This document shows positions 6,758 to 14,997 of a stretch of 16,642 nucleotides of DNA, piece after piece. A program made the translations under genes and the position numbers. The DNA lies in contig CAZHZT010000129.1 in NCBI GenBank assembly GCA_964537285.1, forward strand, positions 1 through 16,642. The letters run 5' to 3'. The DNA is from CAZHZT01 sp964537285 (GTDB lineage Bacteria; Bacteroidota; Bacteroidia; Chitinophagales; Saprospiraceae). Position 1 is the first letter of the stretch; every line of letters starts with the position of its first letter. Below the pieces are notes generated by a model that was given only the letters and a program-made list of their open reading frames with translations, did not search any database and was not told the DNA's origin.

Positions 6758-7447
6758 TCAATTATAATTGTTGGGGCCTGAATCTTTGGCAGTTTGTCCT
6801 GCCCCTTCTTCGAAATGGTACAGAGCAGAAGTTTCATTATCTGAATCAAGATTAGGACAAGGAGGGACGAAGTCTTTTTGATATCGAGGGATGGAGGACA
6901 ATCGAAGGTCATCTATGGAACCGTTGAAAAAGTTATTTAATATATTGCCTTTACAACCTACCCCCGTGATTTCAGAAGCAGTAGTAGTGGCGATTAAACA
7001 ATCAGGAGCTGTATCCGATTGTTTTTTTCCATTAATAAATAATAACATGCCTTGCATAGGGTCGAGTACTGCGGCGACATGATACCACCGATTTTTAGCC
7101 CACTGATTGTTATCAGAAACTACCTCCCATTTCTGTCCTGCCTCATCTTGCACTTTAAATCTTAGGCAGCCGGGATTAGATACATTTGAATAGTTGAAAA
7201 CCAATGCAAATTCATTTTGATTGTCGGTTCCAAAAGTTTGCCTTTGAATGAGGGTAGAAAAGTTTGGTGAATATGCATCAATTTCTTCATTGAGTTTGAA
7301 CCATAATTCAATGGTCCTGATATTGTTCCCGGCTTCGGAACCAATATTTAAACAATCATTTTCTCCATCAAAGCTCAAGGAGCCCGATTGGGCATGTAGT
7401 AAAGATGATGCAAAAAATACAAGGAATGCTAATCTAAATTTATTCAT
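6758..7447 (-). CDS. LamG-like (concanavalin A-like) secreted protein, truncated by in-frame TGA
   Basis: From the ATG at 7447 the product is 229 residues: signal peptide MNKFRLAFLVFFASSLLHAQ, then a LamG/jellyroll domain. Hallmarks are 'SLSFDGENDCLNIG', 'RTIELWFKL', 'WYHVAAVLDPMQGMLLFINGKK', 'GSIDDLRLSS' and 'ALYHFEEGAGQTAKDSG'. The 19 residues before it, from an in-frame ATG at 7504, do not resemble a signal peptide and are left out. LamG domains bind glycans or proteins at the cell surface. The frame ends at TGA, then continues open through a T9SS sorting domain, so the product would reach the periplasm but lack its secretion signal. TGA is a normal stop here: the sensor kinase gene ends with it. 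The gene is therefore a likely pseudogene, or depends on readthrough. A TAAATTTG at 7491-7484 (reverse strand) resembles a -7 element. Confidence 0.8.
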   Translation of the reverse strand: MNKFRLAFLVFFASSLLHAQSGSLSFDGENDCLNIGSEAGNNIRTIELWFKLNEEIDAYSPNFSTLIQRQTFGTDNQNEFALVFNYSNVSNPGCLRFKVQDEAGQKWEVVSDNNQWAKNRWYHVAAVLDPMQGMLLFINGKKQSDTAPDCLIATTTASEITGVGCKGNILNNFFNGSIDDLRLSSIPRYQKDFVPPCPNLDSDNETSALYHFEEGAGQTAKDSGPNNYN

Positions 7448-7483
7448 TTTCAATGGATTTTCATGGTAATAAAATTCTAGACT

Positions 7484-7491
7484 CAAATTTA
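7484..7491 (-). promoter_or_regulatory. Possible -7 promoter element of the LamG gene
   Basis: Read on the reverse strand this is TAAATTTG, an exact fit to TAnnTTTG, 36 nt upstream of the ATG at 7447. No convincing TTG -33 element lies 19-21 nt further upstream, so it may be chance in AT-rich DNA. The divergent gap 7448-7747 also carries TAATTTCG at 7651-7658 facing the forward methyltransferase gene, and a palindromic AAGCTTAAGCTT with a T-run at 7678-7693. Confidence 0.3.
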
Positions 7492-7747
7492 TAAAAAAGC
7501 ACATACTTTTACTTGGAAAATGGTAATGTTAACTTTTTGAGATTATCTTATTTATACAAAAAATAAGGATAGCAGTACAAATTTTAATATAGTTTATACA
7601 AAATTGCGTCGATATTAAATTCTTTATTTTATTTAACTGGAATGATTGCTTAATTTCGGGCTTCTGAATTTATTAACAAGCTTAAGCTTTTTTGGGCTTT
7701 TGCATGAGAGACATGAACGATTTTTTCATTGAAAGAGAAGCATAATT

Positions 7748-8581
7748 ATGAAGCACTTAAACTGGCATCCGAAGAGTGACAGTTTTTTGAAGGAAAAAGA
7801 GATTGAAATTCATCACAGCTATCATCTAAAAAGAACGGAAGAAGAATACGATAAGGCCAAGTTATTTTCGACGCCTAAACGAAAGTTTAGAATAAATGCA
7901 TTGAATAAAGCATTCCAGGAAATTGGGCAACCTATATCAGGATCCGTTTTAGAAGTTGGCGCTGGAGAAGGTTGGTGCTCCGCATATCTATTGACAAATT
8001 TAGATACAATAGATGAAATGTATGTAATGGAAATAAATCCGGCAGCTATTAACCAACTTATTCCAAAAGTCTTGAAGTCAGTTGGTGCTCCTTTGGAAAA
8101 AGTTGTCTTAGTGGAAGGGAGTTTCAATGCGATCCCGCTTAAAAACCATTTTGACTTTATCGTTGCAGTCGGAGCCATTCATCATTCTCCAAATTTATTT
8201 GCTACCTTTAAGGAGGTCTTTACTGCTCTAAAGCCTGGGGGGTGGTTCATTGCACAAGAACCCTATATGCCCGATAGCACTCTTAACTCTTTTTATTTCA
8301 AGAGGGACGAAGAAGTGATTAACTTTAAAGGCTTGCTTGAAGTGAAAAATAAGGAAAGAACAGATATCTTTTACAGAGCTTGTGAATATCGGACAGCAGG
8401 ATTCCATGCTGGATTCGATTACTTCGATAAAAGATTGGGAGACTTTCTGTTTACCCGTTCGGGAATAAAAAAATACCTTAAAAGCCTTGTGGATAACTCT
8501 GAAAAAGCTTCTAACTTAGTGTTTTATGCACAGAAACCAATAAATAATCTGGAGAAAATACCTCCAACCAGTTGGGAATAA
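7748..8581 (+). CDS. Class I SAM-dependent methyltransferase
   Basis: The 277-residue protein has a helical N-terminal region of about 60 residues and then a Rossmann methyltransferase core. Motif I is 'VLEVGAGEG' at 67-75, followed by an acidic end of beta2 in 'MYVMEINPAAI', 'FDFIVAVGAIHHSPN' (motif IV/post-I region) and 'ALKPGGWFIAQEP'. It resembles Methyltransf_11/25 proteins found in glycan and secondary-metabolite loci. The stop is 26 nt before the dioxygenase gene, so the two are probably co-transcribed. A small-molecule, sugar or lipid substrate is possible; nothing in the sequence decides. The start is the only in-frame ATG that fits, after a leader (AGCATAATT) without Shine-Dalgarno. 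GC content is moderate, about 38-42% in spot counts, higher than the acyltransferase gene. Confidence 0.82.
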   Translation: MKHLNWHPKSDSFLKEKEIEIHHSYHLKRTEEEYDKAKLFSTPKRKFRINALNKAFQEIGQPISGSVLEVGAGEGWCSAYLLTNLDTIDEMYVMEINPAAINQLIPKVLKSVGAPLEKVVLVEGSFNAIPLKNHFDFIVAVGAIHHSPNLFATFKEVFTALKPGGWFIAQEPYMPDSTLNSFYFKRDEEVINFKGLLEVKNKERTDIFYRACEYRTAGFHAGFDYFDKRLGDFLFTRSGIKKYLKSLVDNSEKASNLVFYAQKPINNLEKIPPTSWE

Positions 8582-8607
8582 TTTGGGGTTCTTAAAAACA
8601 AGACATT

Positions 8608-9360
8608 ATGACTGATCTAAATCAATTAACCCTGGCTACTGCCTCTTCCTCTGAAATAGTAAACGCTTTAAACAAATATGGCGTTGTTATCATTCCAAAT
8701 TACCTGGAATTGGAAAAAGAGGTTGTTCCTTTAAGGAATGAGTTCGAACAAATGCTTTCGACCGAAGATACCACTTATAAAACAAAAAAGCCTTATTCTG
8801 CAGGTCGGTGCGTGGTACTAGAGAGAAAAGAATTAGATAATGCACGCTTCCCCAAAACGGCCGAAGTGTTCAGTAACCCTCTTTTGGAAGAAGTTAAACA
8901 AGCTTTTTGGAAGGAGCCCAATGCCGAGTTGAATAAAGTAATCTATGTTGTTCATGATGTAGTAGGCTCAAAACATGTAGCAAATGATCTTCATTTTGAC
9001 ATAGATGCTAATTTAAAGTTCTTCTTTTATTTGACAGATACTACTGCTCAGAATGGCGCTTTTACTTGTGTACCAGGCTCTCATCTGATAACGCGCGATA
9101 TTCGCAAAAAATATGGTGTTCAGATTTCTCATAAGAATCGCCAACTCACACGCGATTTACCTTTGAACGGTAAAAAGGAAATACCAATTGAAGGAAACGC
9201 CGGCTCATTGATTGTTTTCACAACGGAAACATGGCATAAAGCAGGTACGGTTCATGCCGGAGAACGGCTGGCTATGAGAGGGCATACGGCCCTCGATAGC
9301 CAATATCGCTTTGTGCCTAAAGTTTTAAAAGGAATAAAAAGAAAACTGGGAATGAGATAA
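8608..9360 (+). CDS. Phytanoyl-CoA dioxygenase (PhyH) family protein
   Basis: The 250-residue product matches the PhyH family of Fe(II)/2-oxoglutarate dioxygenases. The facial triad is visible: H129-x-D131 in 'DLHFDID' and the distal His H210 in 'TETWHKAG'. Arg220 or Arg224 in 'GERLAMRGH' is placed to bind 2-oxoglutarate. Between them are 'GAFTCVPGSHL' and 'GNAGSLIVFT', typical of the double-stranded beta helix. The enzyme probably hydroxylates a small molecule, lipid or sugar-linked substrate in the cytoplasm. It follows the methyltransferase by 26 nt and precedes the sensor kinase by 12 nt, so the three may form one unit; a methylate-and-hydroxylate pair is plausible. Composition is uneven: the block at 9001 is 33% GC and the block at 9241 about 62%, hinting at a patchwork origin. 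Confidence 0.85.
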   Translation: MTDLNQLTLATASSSEIVNALNKYGVVIIPNYLELEKEVVPLRNEFEQMLSTEDTTYKTKKPYSAGRCVVLERKELDNARFPKTAEVFSNPLLEEVKQAFWKEPNAELNKVIYVVHDVVGSKHVANDLHFDIDANLKFFFYLTDTTAQNGAFTCVPGSHLITRDIRKKYGVQISHKNRQLTRDLPLNGKKEIPIEGNAGSLIVFTTETWHKAGTVHAGERLAMRGHTALDSQYRFVPKVLKGIKRKLGMR

Positions 9361-9372
9361 GTTGCTTCGATT

Positions 9373-12300
9373 ATGAAATCAAAGTACTCCTCTGTCTTTT
9401 CTGTTGCCTTACTTACCTGCTTCTTTTGGGGAGGGCTGTCCGTTAATTTCTCTTTTACTCAGGTAATTAATCATCTTCAATATACCACCAGGGATGGACT
9501 AGCGAGTGATGTATGCTTCGAAATGATTGAAGATGAAGAAGGGTTTATATGGATTGGAACGGCTGAAGGACTCTCTAGGTTTGATGGGGGAATGTTTAAG
9601 AACTATACTACTCTAGATGGATTAAATGCTTCTCAGATAATAAACCTGAGTATCGATGATGAGCAGAGGTTGTGGGTTAGTCCATATAAGATGGGGATAA
9701 ATATAGTTTCTAAAAAGTCAGTTAAGCAACTTCACTATCCAAAAAGCTCAAGGCAATGGAATATTTTACCATTGAAAGATGATTTGTTTATTGCGTTCTT
9801 TTGGAAGAGGAGGTACATCAATAAATTTGCTATTGTCAAATTTGAAAGAAATGCTTTTAAAATCTCATCCATTTACTACTTGGAAAGAGGACCTGAAGGT
9901 CTTAAAATTAATCCTATTAAATCATTAAAAATTGATAACCTTTTATTCGGTACTCCTAGTTTTTACCAAATTAACGGAATAAAATATCTTAAGAGTCAAA
10001 ATAAACTCCTGTTTTTGACTAAAAGTGGCCTTTACATTTCAGATGTTTTTCAAGATAATAATGAAAACAGTGTAGTTCTAGGTCAAATAATTCAAAATGA
10101 AAATGTGTTAAGGTTTTCTGAAATTAACGATAGTACTTTTGGTGTTTTCACAAATGATAGGATAATATATTTAGATCAGAACTTTAATACAAAAAATGAC
10201 TTTGATCACCAAATTAAAGAAATAAATCAAATTATTTTTTCCCAAAATAAAAAAGCATTTATTTCCCTAAGAGGAAAAAACAACCTGTTGTATTTCGATG
10301 AATCAAAGAAAGTCATTGACATCAAAGATATAGTTGGAATTGCATCTCCTATTTCAAGAATTTTTCTAGATTCAAGAGGTATGTTTTGGGTTTCTACTTT
10401 GGGCGGAGGTGTATACTGTTTTGACTCAAACCAAATAGAGAAACTGAAAATTTATGAGCTTTTCTCATTACCTCTGATAGAGCAGCTTGAACAAGATAAA
10501 TCAGGTGTGATTTGGGCGAGAGGAAAGAACGATTTATACCAATACCAAAACGGAAACTGGGTTGGCCAAATGGAGTTGATAAGCTCAAAATATGATGTAG
10601 AGCAAGAAATTGTTCGGATGTCAACTAACATAAATGGGGAAATCTTCCTTAATTTAAATCCAGAATCTACATATTCTACATATTTTGAAAATAAATGGGA
10701 GAAAACTAATGAAGATTTAAAGTTCGTAGATGTTTTTTTCGGAGCTGATAGTACATTTATTTTTAAAAAAAGAAGGTTCGAAGAGGAAGTCTTTTGGTTA
10801 GAACTTGAAGAATACCGAAGAGCAAAACCTTGGAAATCAATCAACAATAAAAAGAACCTTGATTGGTTTGATGCCAATCCCTACAAAATCACCATCGACC
10901 CCCAAAACCGCTTTTGGATTTCCAACACTACGGGCCTGGTTGTTTTAAACGAAGAAATACTGCAGCGCTTTACCGAAAAAAGTGGCTTGCCCCATAGTTA
11001 TGTCAACAATACATTAGTGGGGCCTGATGGGGGGATCTGGGTGGCCACACAACGCGGAGCCTGTAAAATCGACTATACATCGCCGAATAATTATCAGTTT
11101 TCAGGGCCCTATTTGGAGGGGGAGGATGTGCGGAGCATTGTGTTTTCTGATTCTTCTAACGTCTGGTTCGGGAGCACCAGAGGAGTGACCTGGCTCGATC
11201 AGGAACACCAGAAAATCCGCTTCTTTTCTGAAGAGTCGGGCCTGGTATCGAATTATGTGAATGACCTCTTGCTGGATCTGGACTCCAATCTGTGGATCGC
11301 TACCGTGGCGGGGATCTCTAAAATGAACCTTAAGTCGGGAATGCCGCCTCTGGAACAGCCGCATCTTTATGTGGAGCGCATTATGATTGATGATGTGGAG
11401 TACAGCGTGGATTTACCTTACCGCTTGCCTAGCAATACTGCGACGACTTTTTTTTACTCGGCCATCATCAATCCTTTGGCGAATGGGGCGCGCTTTGATT
11501 ACCGAATGGACAATGATCAGAGCTGGCTGAGCTCTAATGAACGTAAGCTGACTTTGCCGCAACTGAAGCCCGGGGAGTATAATTTTGAAATGCGGGCAAA
11601 AACTACCGACAGTCAATGGAGTGTGCCGGTTAAGAAAAAGTTTTTTATTAGTTACCCCTGGTATTTGCAAACATGGGCCCTGACCCTTTATATGCTGTGT
11701 TTCTCAGGACTGTTCGGGCTGGGCATGGTCTTTTATACTACTCAGCGAAGTAAACGGGAGGCACTTGCCCGTAAACTGGATGAAGTGAAACTCAGTGCAC
11801 TGCGGGCACAGCTTAACCCGCATTTCTTTTTTAATGCGCTGAATGCCATCCAGCATTTTATGTTTAAAAAAGATAAACGCAATTCCAGCTTGTATTTTTC
11901 CAATTTCGCTAAACTGATGCGGCACTTCCTGGAGGCTTCAAAAGAAGAAGTTACTACCGTGGCAGCAGAGGTGGATCATCTGGACCTGTATCTGGGGCTT
12001 GAAAAATTGCGCTTTGAAGGAAAACTGTTCTACGATATAAGTACGGACTTGATGGATGATCCGGAGGATATTATGATCCCGAGTTTGCTGATTCAGCCGT
12101 TCGTAGAAAATGCTGTTAATCATGGAATTATGCCGAAGGATGGAAAGGGATTTGTCAAAGTGGAATTTCGCCAGGAGGAAAATCGCTTGCTATGTTCTGT
12201 GCAAGATGATGGGGTGGGGAGAGATGAAGCCTTGAAAATAAAGAGCCGACAAAAAAATAAACACCGGTCGTGGGGAAATGAACTGGTGACAGAACGTATG

Positions 12301-12417
12301 GAAATCCTGAACAGAATCGAGGGGGTGGAGGTGAATATTGTAACTACGGATCTGAAAGATGACCACGATGCTCCTTGCGGTACCCGGGTAGATATCACTT
12401 TTACCATCGATGAGTGA
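9373..12417 (+). CDS. LytS-type sensor histidine kinase with Reg_prop/Y_Y_Y sensor
   Basis: The 1014-residue protein opens with a signal sequence (to about residue 30). A two-component-regulator propeller follows, with repeats such as 'EEGFIWIGTAEGLSRFDG' (about 56-72), 'SRGMFWVSTLGGGVYCFD', 'QNRFWISNTTGLVVLN', 'DGGIWVATQRGACKID' and 'LDSNLWIATVAGISKMN'. Then come a Y_Y_Y domain (about 690-762), one membrane helix from W763, and the His_kinase core: phospho-acceptor H817 in 'LNPHFFFNALNAIQHF', N-box N913 in 'QPFVENAVNHG' and G-box 'DDGVGR' at 945-950. It senses a periplasmic ligand and should phosphorylate a LytTR-type regulator, but none lies nearby. Most remarkable is the composition jump near codon 497: 29% GC over 10681-10860, 47% over 10861-11040. 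The reading frame stays open, so the gene is likely a recombinant hybrid. The stop is TGA; a weak GTCAA-N5-TTGAC stem plus T-run follows. Confidence 0.92.
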   Translation: MKSKYSSVFSVALLTCFFWGGLSVNFSFTQVINHLQYTTRDGLASDVCFEMIEDEEGFIWIGTAEGLSRFDGGMFKNYTTLDGLNASQIINLSIDDEQRLWVSPYKMGINIVSKKSVKQLHYPKSSRQWNILPLKDDLFIAFFWKRRYINKFAIVKFERNAFKISSIYYLERGPEGLKINPIKSLKIDNLLFGTPSFYQINGIKYLKSQNKLLFLTKSGLYISDVFQDNNENSVVLGQIIQNENVLRFSEINDSTFGVFTNDRIIYLDQNFNTKNDFDHQIKEINQIIFSQNKKAFISLRGKNNLLYFDESKKVIDIKDIVGIASPISRIFLDSRGMFWVSTLGGGVYCFDSNQIEKLKIYELFSLPLIEQLEQDKSGVIWARGKNDLYQYQNGNWVGQMELISSKYDVEQEIVRMSTNINGEIFLNLNPESTYSTYFENKWEKTNEDLKFVDVFFGADSTFIFKKRRFEEEVFWLELEEYRRAKPWKSINNKKNLDWFDANPYKITIDPQNRFWISNTTGLVVLNEEILQRFTEKSGLPHSYVNNTLVGPDGGIWVATQRGACKIDYTSPNNYQFSGPYLEGEDVRSIVFSDSSNVWFGSTRGVTWLDQEHQKIRFFSEESGLVSNYVNDLLLDLDSNLWIATVAGISKMNLKSGMPPLEQPHLYVERIMIDDVEYSVDLPYRLPSNTATTFFYSAIINPLANGARFDYRMDNDQSWLSSNERKLTLPQLKPGEYNFEMRAKTTDSQWSVPVKKKFFISYPWYLQTWALTLYMLCFSGLFGLGMVFYTTQRSKREALARKLDEVKLSALRAQLNPHFFFNALNAIQHFMFKKDKRNSSLYFSNFAKLMRHFLEASKEEVTTVAAEVDHLDLYLGLEKLRFEGKLFYDISTDLMDDPEDIMIPSLLIQPFVENAVNHGIMPKDGKGFVKVEFRQEENRLLCSVQDDGVGRDEALKIKSRQKNKHRSWGNELVTERMEILNRIEGVEVNIVTTDLKDDHDAPCGTRVDITFTIDE

Positions 12418-12448
12418 TTTTTGTCAATTGATTTGACTTTTTCCAGGG

Positions 12449-12490
12449 TGATATTTATCATCTTTTTGACTTCCGGCCTTTAGTAATTTG
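12449..12490 (+). promoter_or_regulatory. Candidate FNR/CRP-type box and promoter of the ccoI-like gene
   Basis: TGAT-ATTT-ATCA at 12449-12460 is a perfect inverted repeat with the half-site and spacing of FNR-type boxes (TTGAT-N4-ATCAA), lacking only the outermost bases. Its centre is 12454.5. TAATTTG at 12484-12490 resembles a -7 element (one base short of TAnnTTTG), placing the start of transcription near 12497, about 42 nt downstream of the box centre. That is the class II activator position known for FNR. Regulation by oxygen is inferred, not shown. Confidence 0.45.
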
Positions 12491-12508
12491 CATCAAATTT
12501 TGTGAGGC

Positions 12509-14980
12509 ATGATTACTACCGAAAATAAAACTACATATCTTACTCCCGATAAAGAAGCATCCACCTCTTGTTATCACTGTGGAGAATCCTGCGAAATGAA
12601 TCCGGTTGTCTTTGAGGATAAATTCTTTTGTTGTGAGGGCTGCCGAATGGTGTACGAGATTTTGAATGAGAACGATCTATGTAAATATTATCAAATTGAT
12701 GATAATGCGGGCATCAGCCTGAAAGGAAAGCAACAAGAGCGCTATGCTTATCTTGATGATCCCGACGTGCTTCAAAAGCTGGCTGATTTTACCGATGGAA
12801 AAACGACGCGTATCCGCTTCCATCTGCCGCAAATGCACTGCGCTTCTTGTATCTGGCTCCTGGAGCAACTGTATCGTCTGAACGAAGGCGTACTGAATTC
12901 TAAAGTGAATTTCCTGCGGAAAGAAGTCCATATCTCTTACAGCGAAGAGGAAACTTCTTTGAGGAAAATTGTGGAACTGCTGGCTTCTATCGGCTATCCT
13001 CCGGCGATTAACCTAAGTAATCTTGAAGACGATCATAAACGAGTAGTCGAGAAATCTTATTATTATAAGCTCGGTGTAGCGGGTTTTTGTTTTGGTAACA
13101 TCATGCTGCTGAGCTTTCCGGAATACCTGGGGCTGGATAAAGTATCGGAGCGTTTCTTTTTTCAGTTGTTCGCCTATTTGAACATCATTCTGGCCATCCC
13201 GGCTGTTTTTTATAGCGGTATTGATTACATACGCTCCGCCTATCTGGGGCTGAAACAATACAAACTCACCATTGATGTTCCTATTGCGTTGGGAATATTG
13301 ACCCTTTTCTTCAGAAGTACTTATGAAATAATAAGCCATACCGGAGCGGGCTATTTGGATAGTCTGGCCGGGTTGATTTTCTTTTTGTTGATTGGAAAAT
13401 GGTTCCAGCAACGAACGTATCACAATATTTCCTTCGAACGGGACTATAAGTCGTATTTCCCAATTGCTACCTGGAAACGAGCTGGTCAAAAAGAAGTATC
13501 GGTTACCCTGGATAAACTGTCCGTTGGGGATCACATCTTCGTTCGAAACGGGGAGATCATCCCTGCGGATGGTGTATTGATAAGCAGTGAAAGTCAGATA
13601 GATTATAGCTTTGTTACGGGAGAGGCCAGGTCAGTGAAGGTGCATTCGGGCGAAAAAATATTTGCGGGAGGAAGGCAGCTGGGGGAAACGGCTGAAATTG
13701 CGCTCACTAAAAGGGTTTCTCAAAGTTATTTGACCCAGCTGTGGAATGAAGATGCTTTTTCAAAAAATACCGCTCAGGAAGCGAGCTTGCTGGCTGATAA
13801 AGTTGGCCGTTATTTTACCATCGTCATTCTTTTGATTGCTTTCAGCACATTATTCTACTGGCTTACCGTTGACAAAAGCATTGCTTTTCAGGCTTTTACT
13901 GCGGTGCTGATTATTGCCTGCCCTTGCGCAGTTGCCCTGTCCATACCTTTTACTTTTGGGAATGTATTGAGAATTTTGGCTAAGAATAAGTTTTATATAA
14001 AAAATACCAATGTAATAGAAGCCATTCAGAAAGTGAATGCAATCGTATTTGATAAGACGGGAACCTTGACGACCAACCAAAAGGAAAAAATGGAGTATCA
14101 TGGAAAGCCCTTAAACGAAGAAGAATTATTGGGGCTTGGCTTGTTGGTGCGGCAGTCGAACCACCCGGTTAGTAAGCAAATACATGCTTATCTGTTTAAA
14201 AAGTTTCCCATGTTGTCGGAACTGAATAATCTGGAAGTGGAAGGTTTTAAAGAAACGATTGGCAAAGGCATAGAAGGCAGAATTGGTGTGCAAGGTGTGA
14301 AGGTAGGCTCTTTCGAGTTTGTTGGGGCTGATTTAGAGAAAGGGAGAAAGCCGATGAGTGTATATATCTGCATCAATGGAGAAATTAAGGGAGGCTTTTC
14401 AATTGTTCATTATTACCGGAATGGTCTGGAGAAATTAATGCACTACTTTAAGCAATTGGGGCGCACTTATTTATTGTCAGGAGATAATGACCGGGAGAAA
14501 GCAGCACTTTCGTCGCTTTTCACTTCGGACTCCGATCTTCAATTCAATCAAAGCCCTCAGGATAAATTACACTTCATTTCCAACCTTCAGGATGCCAAAA
14601 AACAGGTAATGACTATTGGGGATGGCTTGAATGACGCAGGAGCCCTTAAGCAGAGTGATGTCGGTATTGTAATTACCGAAAACACAAACAATTTCACTCC
14701 TGCCTGCGATGCTATTTTAGATGCCCGCCGCTTTGCGTATTTACCAAAGTTTATTGACTTTGCGCGCAAGAGTGTGAAATTGGTTTATTATGCTTACGGC
14801 TTAGCCTTTATTTACAATGTTATCGGCCTGAGTTTTGCGGTGCAGGGCTTGCTTTCTCCGGTAATTGCTGCTATTTTGATGCCGGCCAGTTCTATCACCA
14901 TTGTGCTTTTCGGGGTCTTGTCGAGTAATTTATTGGCTATGAAAAAAGGGATATATAGGGATTTAGATGGTTCATTTTAG
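12509..14980 (+). CDS. ccoI: CcoI-like copper-transporting P1B-type ATPase
   Basis: The 823-residue protein begins with a Cys-rich metal-binding region (C21, C24, C28, C41, C42, C45), typical of CcoI/FixI. An HMA domain has 'MHCASC' at 109-114. About eight membrane segments flank the actuator 'TGE' (370-372, TGEA), the copper-coordinating 'CPC' (471-473), the phosphorylation site D515 in 'DKTGTLT', the P1B 'HP' pair (552-553) and the hinge 'GDGLNDAGAL' (704-713). Known CcoI proteins export copper from the cytoplasm for cbb3-type oxidase assembly. Length and Cys pattern fit CcoI better than CopA. The Bacteroidota neighbours ccoS, ccoN and ccoO do not follow: 15000-15300 has no CcoS-like ORF, and the next gene is a glycosyltransferase. 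It could be a stand-alone copy. The upstream FNR-like box supports low-oxygen control. Confidence 0.9.
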   Translation: MITTENKTTYLTPDKEASTSCYHCGESCEMNPVVFEDKFFCCEGCRMVYEILNENDLCKYYQIDDNAGISLKGKQQERYAYLDDPDVLQKLADFTDGKTTRIRFHLPQMHCASCIWLLEQLYRLNEGVLNSKVNFLRKEVHISYSEEETSLRKIVELLASIGYPPAINLSNLEDDHKRVVEKSYYYKLGVAGFCFGNIMLLSFPEYLGLDKVSERFFFQLFAYLNIILAIPAVFYSGIDYIRSAYLGLKQYKLTIDVPIALGILTLFFRSTYEIISHTGAGYLDSLAGLIFFLLIGKWFQQRTYHNISFERDYKSYFPIATWKRAGQKEVSVTLDKLSVGDHIFVRNGEIIPADGVLISSESQIDYSFVTGEARSVKVHSGEKIFAGGRQLGETAEIALTKRVSQSYLTQLWNEDAFSKNTAQEASLLADKVGRYFTIVILLIAFSTLFYWLTVDKSIAFQAFTAVLIIACPCAVALSIPFTFGNVLRILAKNKFYIKNTNVIEAIQKVNAIVFDKTGTLTTNQKEKMEYHGKPLNEEELLGLGLLVRQSNHPVSKQIHAYLFKKFPMLSELNNLEVEGFKETIGKGIEGRIGVQGVKVGSFEFVGADLEKGRKPMSVYICINGEIKGGFSIVHYYRNGLEKLMHYFKQLGRTYLLSGDNDREKAALSSLFTSDSDLQFNQSPQDKLHFISNLQDAKKQVMTIGDGLNDAGALKQSDVGIVITENTNNFTPACDAILDARRFAYLPKFIDFARKSVKLVYYAYGLAFIYNVIGLSFAVQGLLSPVIAAILMPASSITIVLFGVLSSNLLAMKKGIYRDLDGSF

Positions 14981-14997
14981 TTAATGGGAAAAATAAA

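Noticed and set aside
6758..6760. TGA read as an amino acid (selenocysteine or altered code)
   Set aside because: The kinase gene uses TGA as a proper stop at the expected protein end, the codon is not at a redox site, and a Gly codon one base away explains the family pattern. A mutation is simpler.
12423..12437. GTCAA-ttgat-TTGAC as a main terminator of the kinase gene
   Set aside because: A five-bp AT-rich stem with a short T-run is too weak to claim; it may equally be part of the ccoI control region.
13013..13534. 173-residue reverse-strand reading frame inside the ATPase gene
   Set aside because: It lies opposite a strongly conserved P-type ATPase sequence and has no signal peptide, motif or plausible initiation context; it is a shadow frame.
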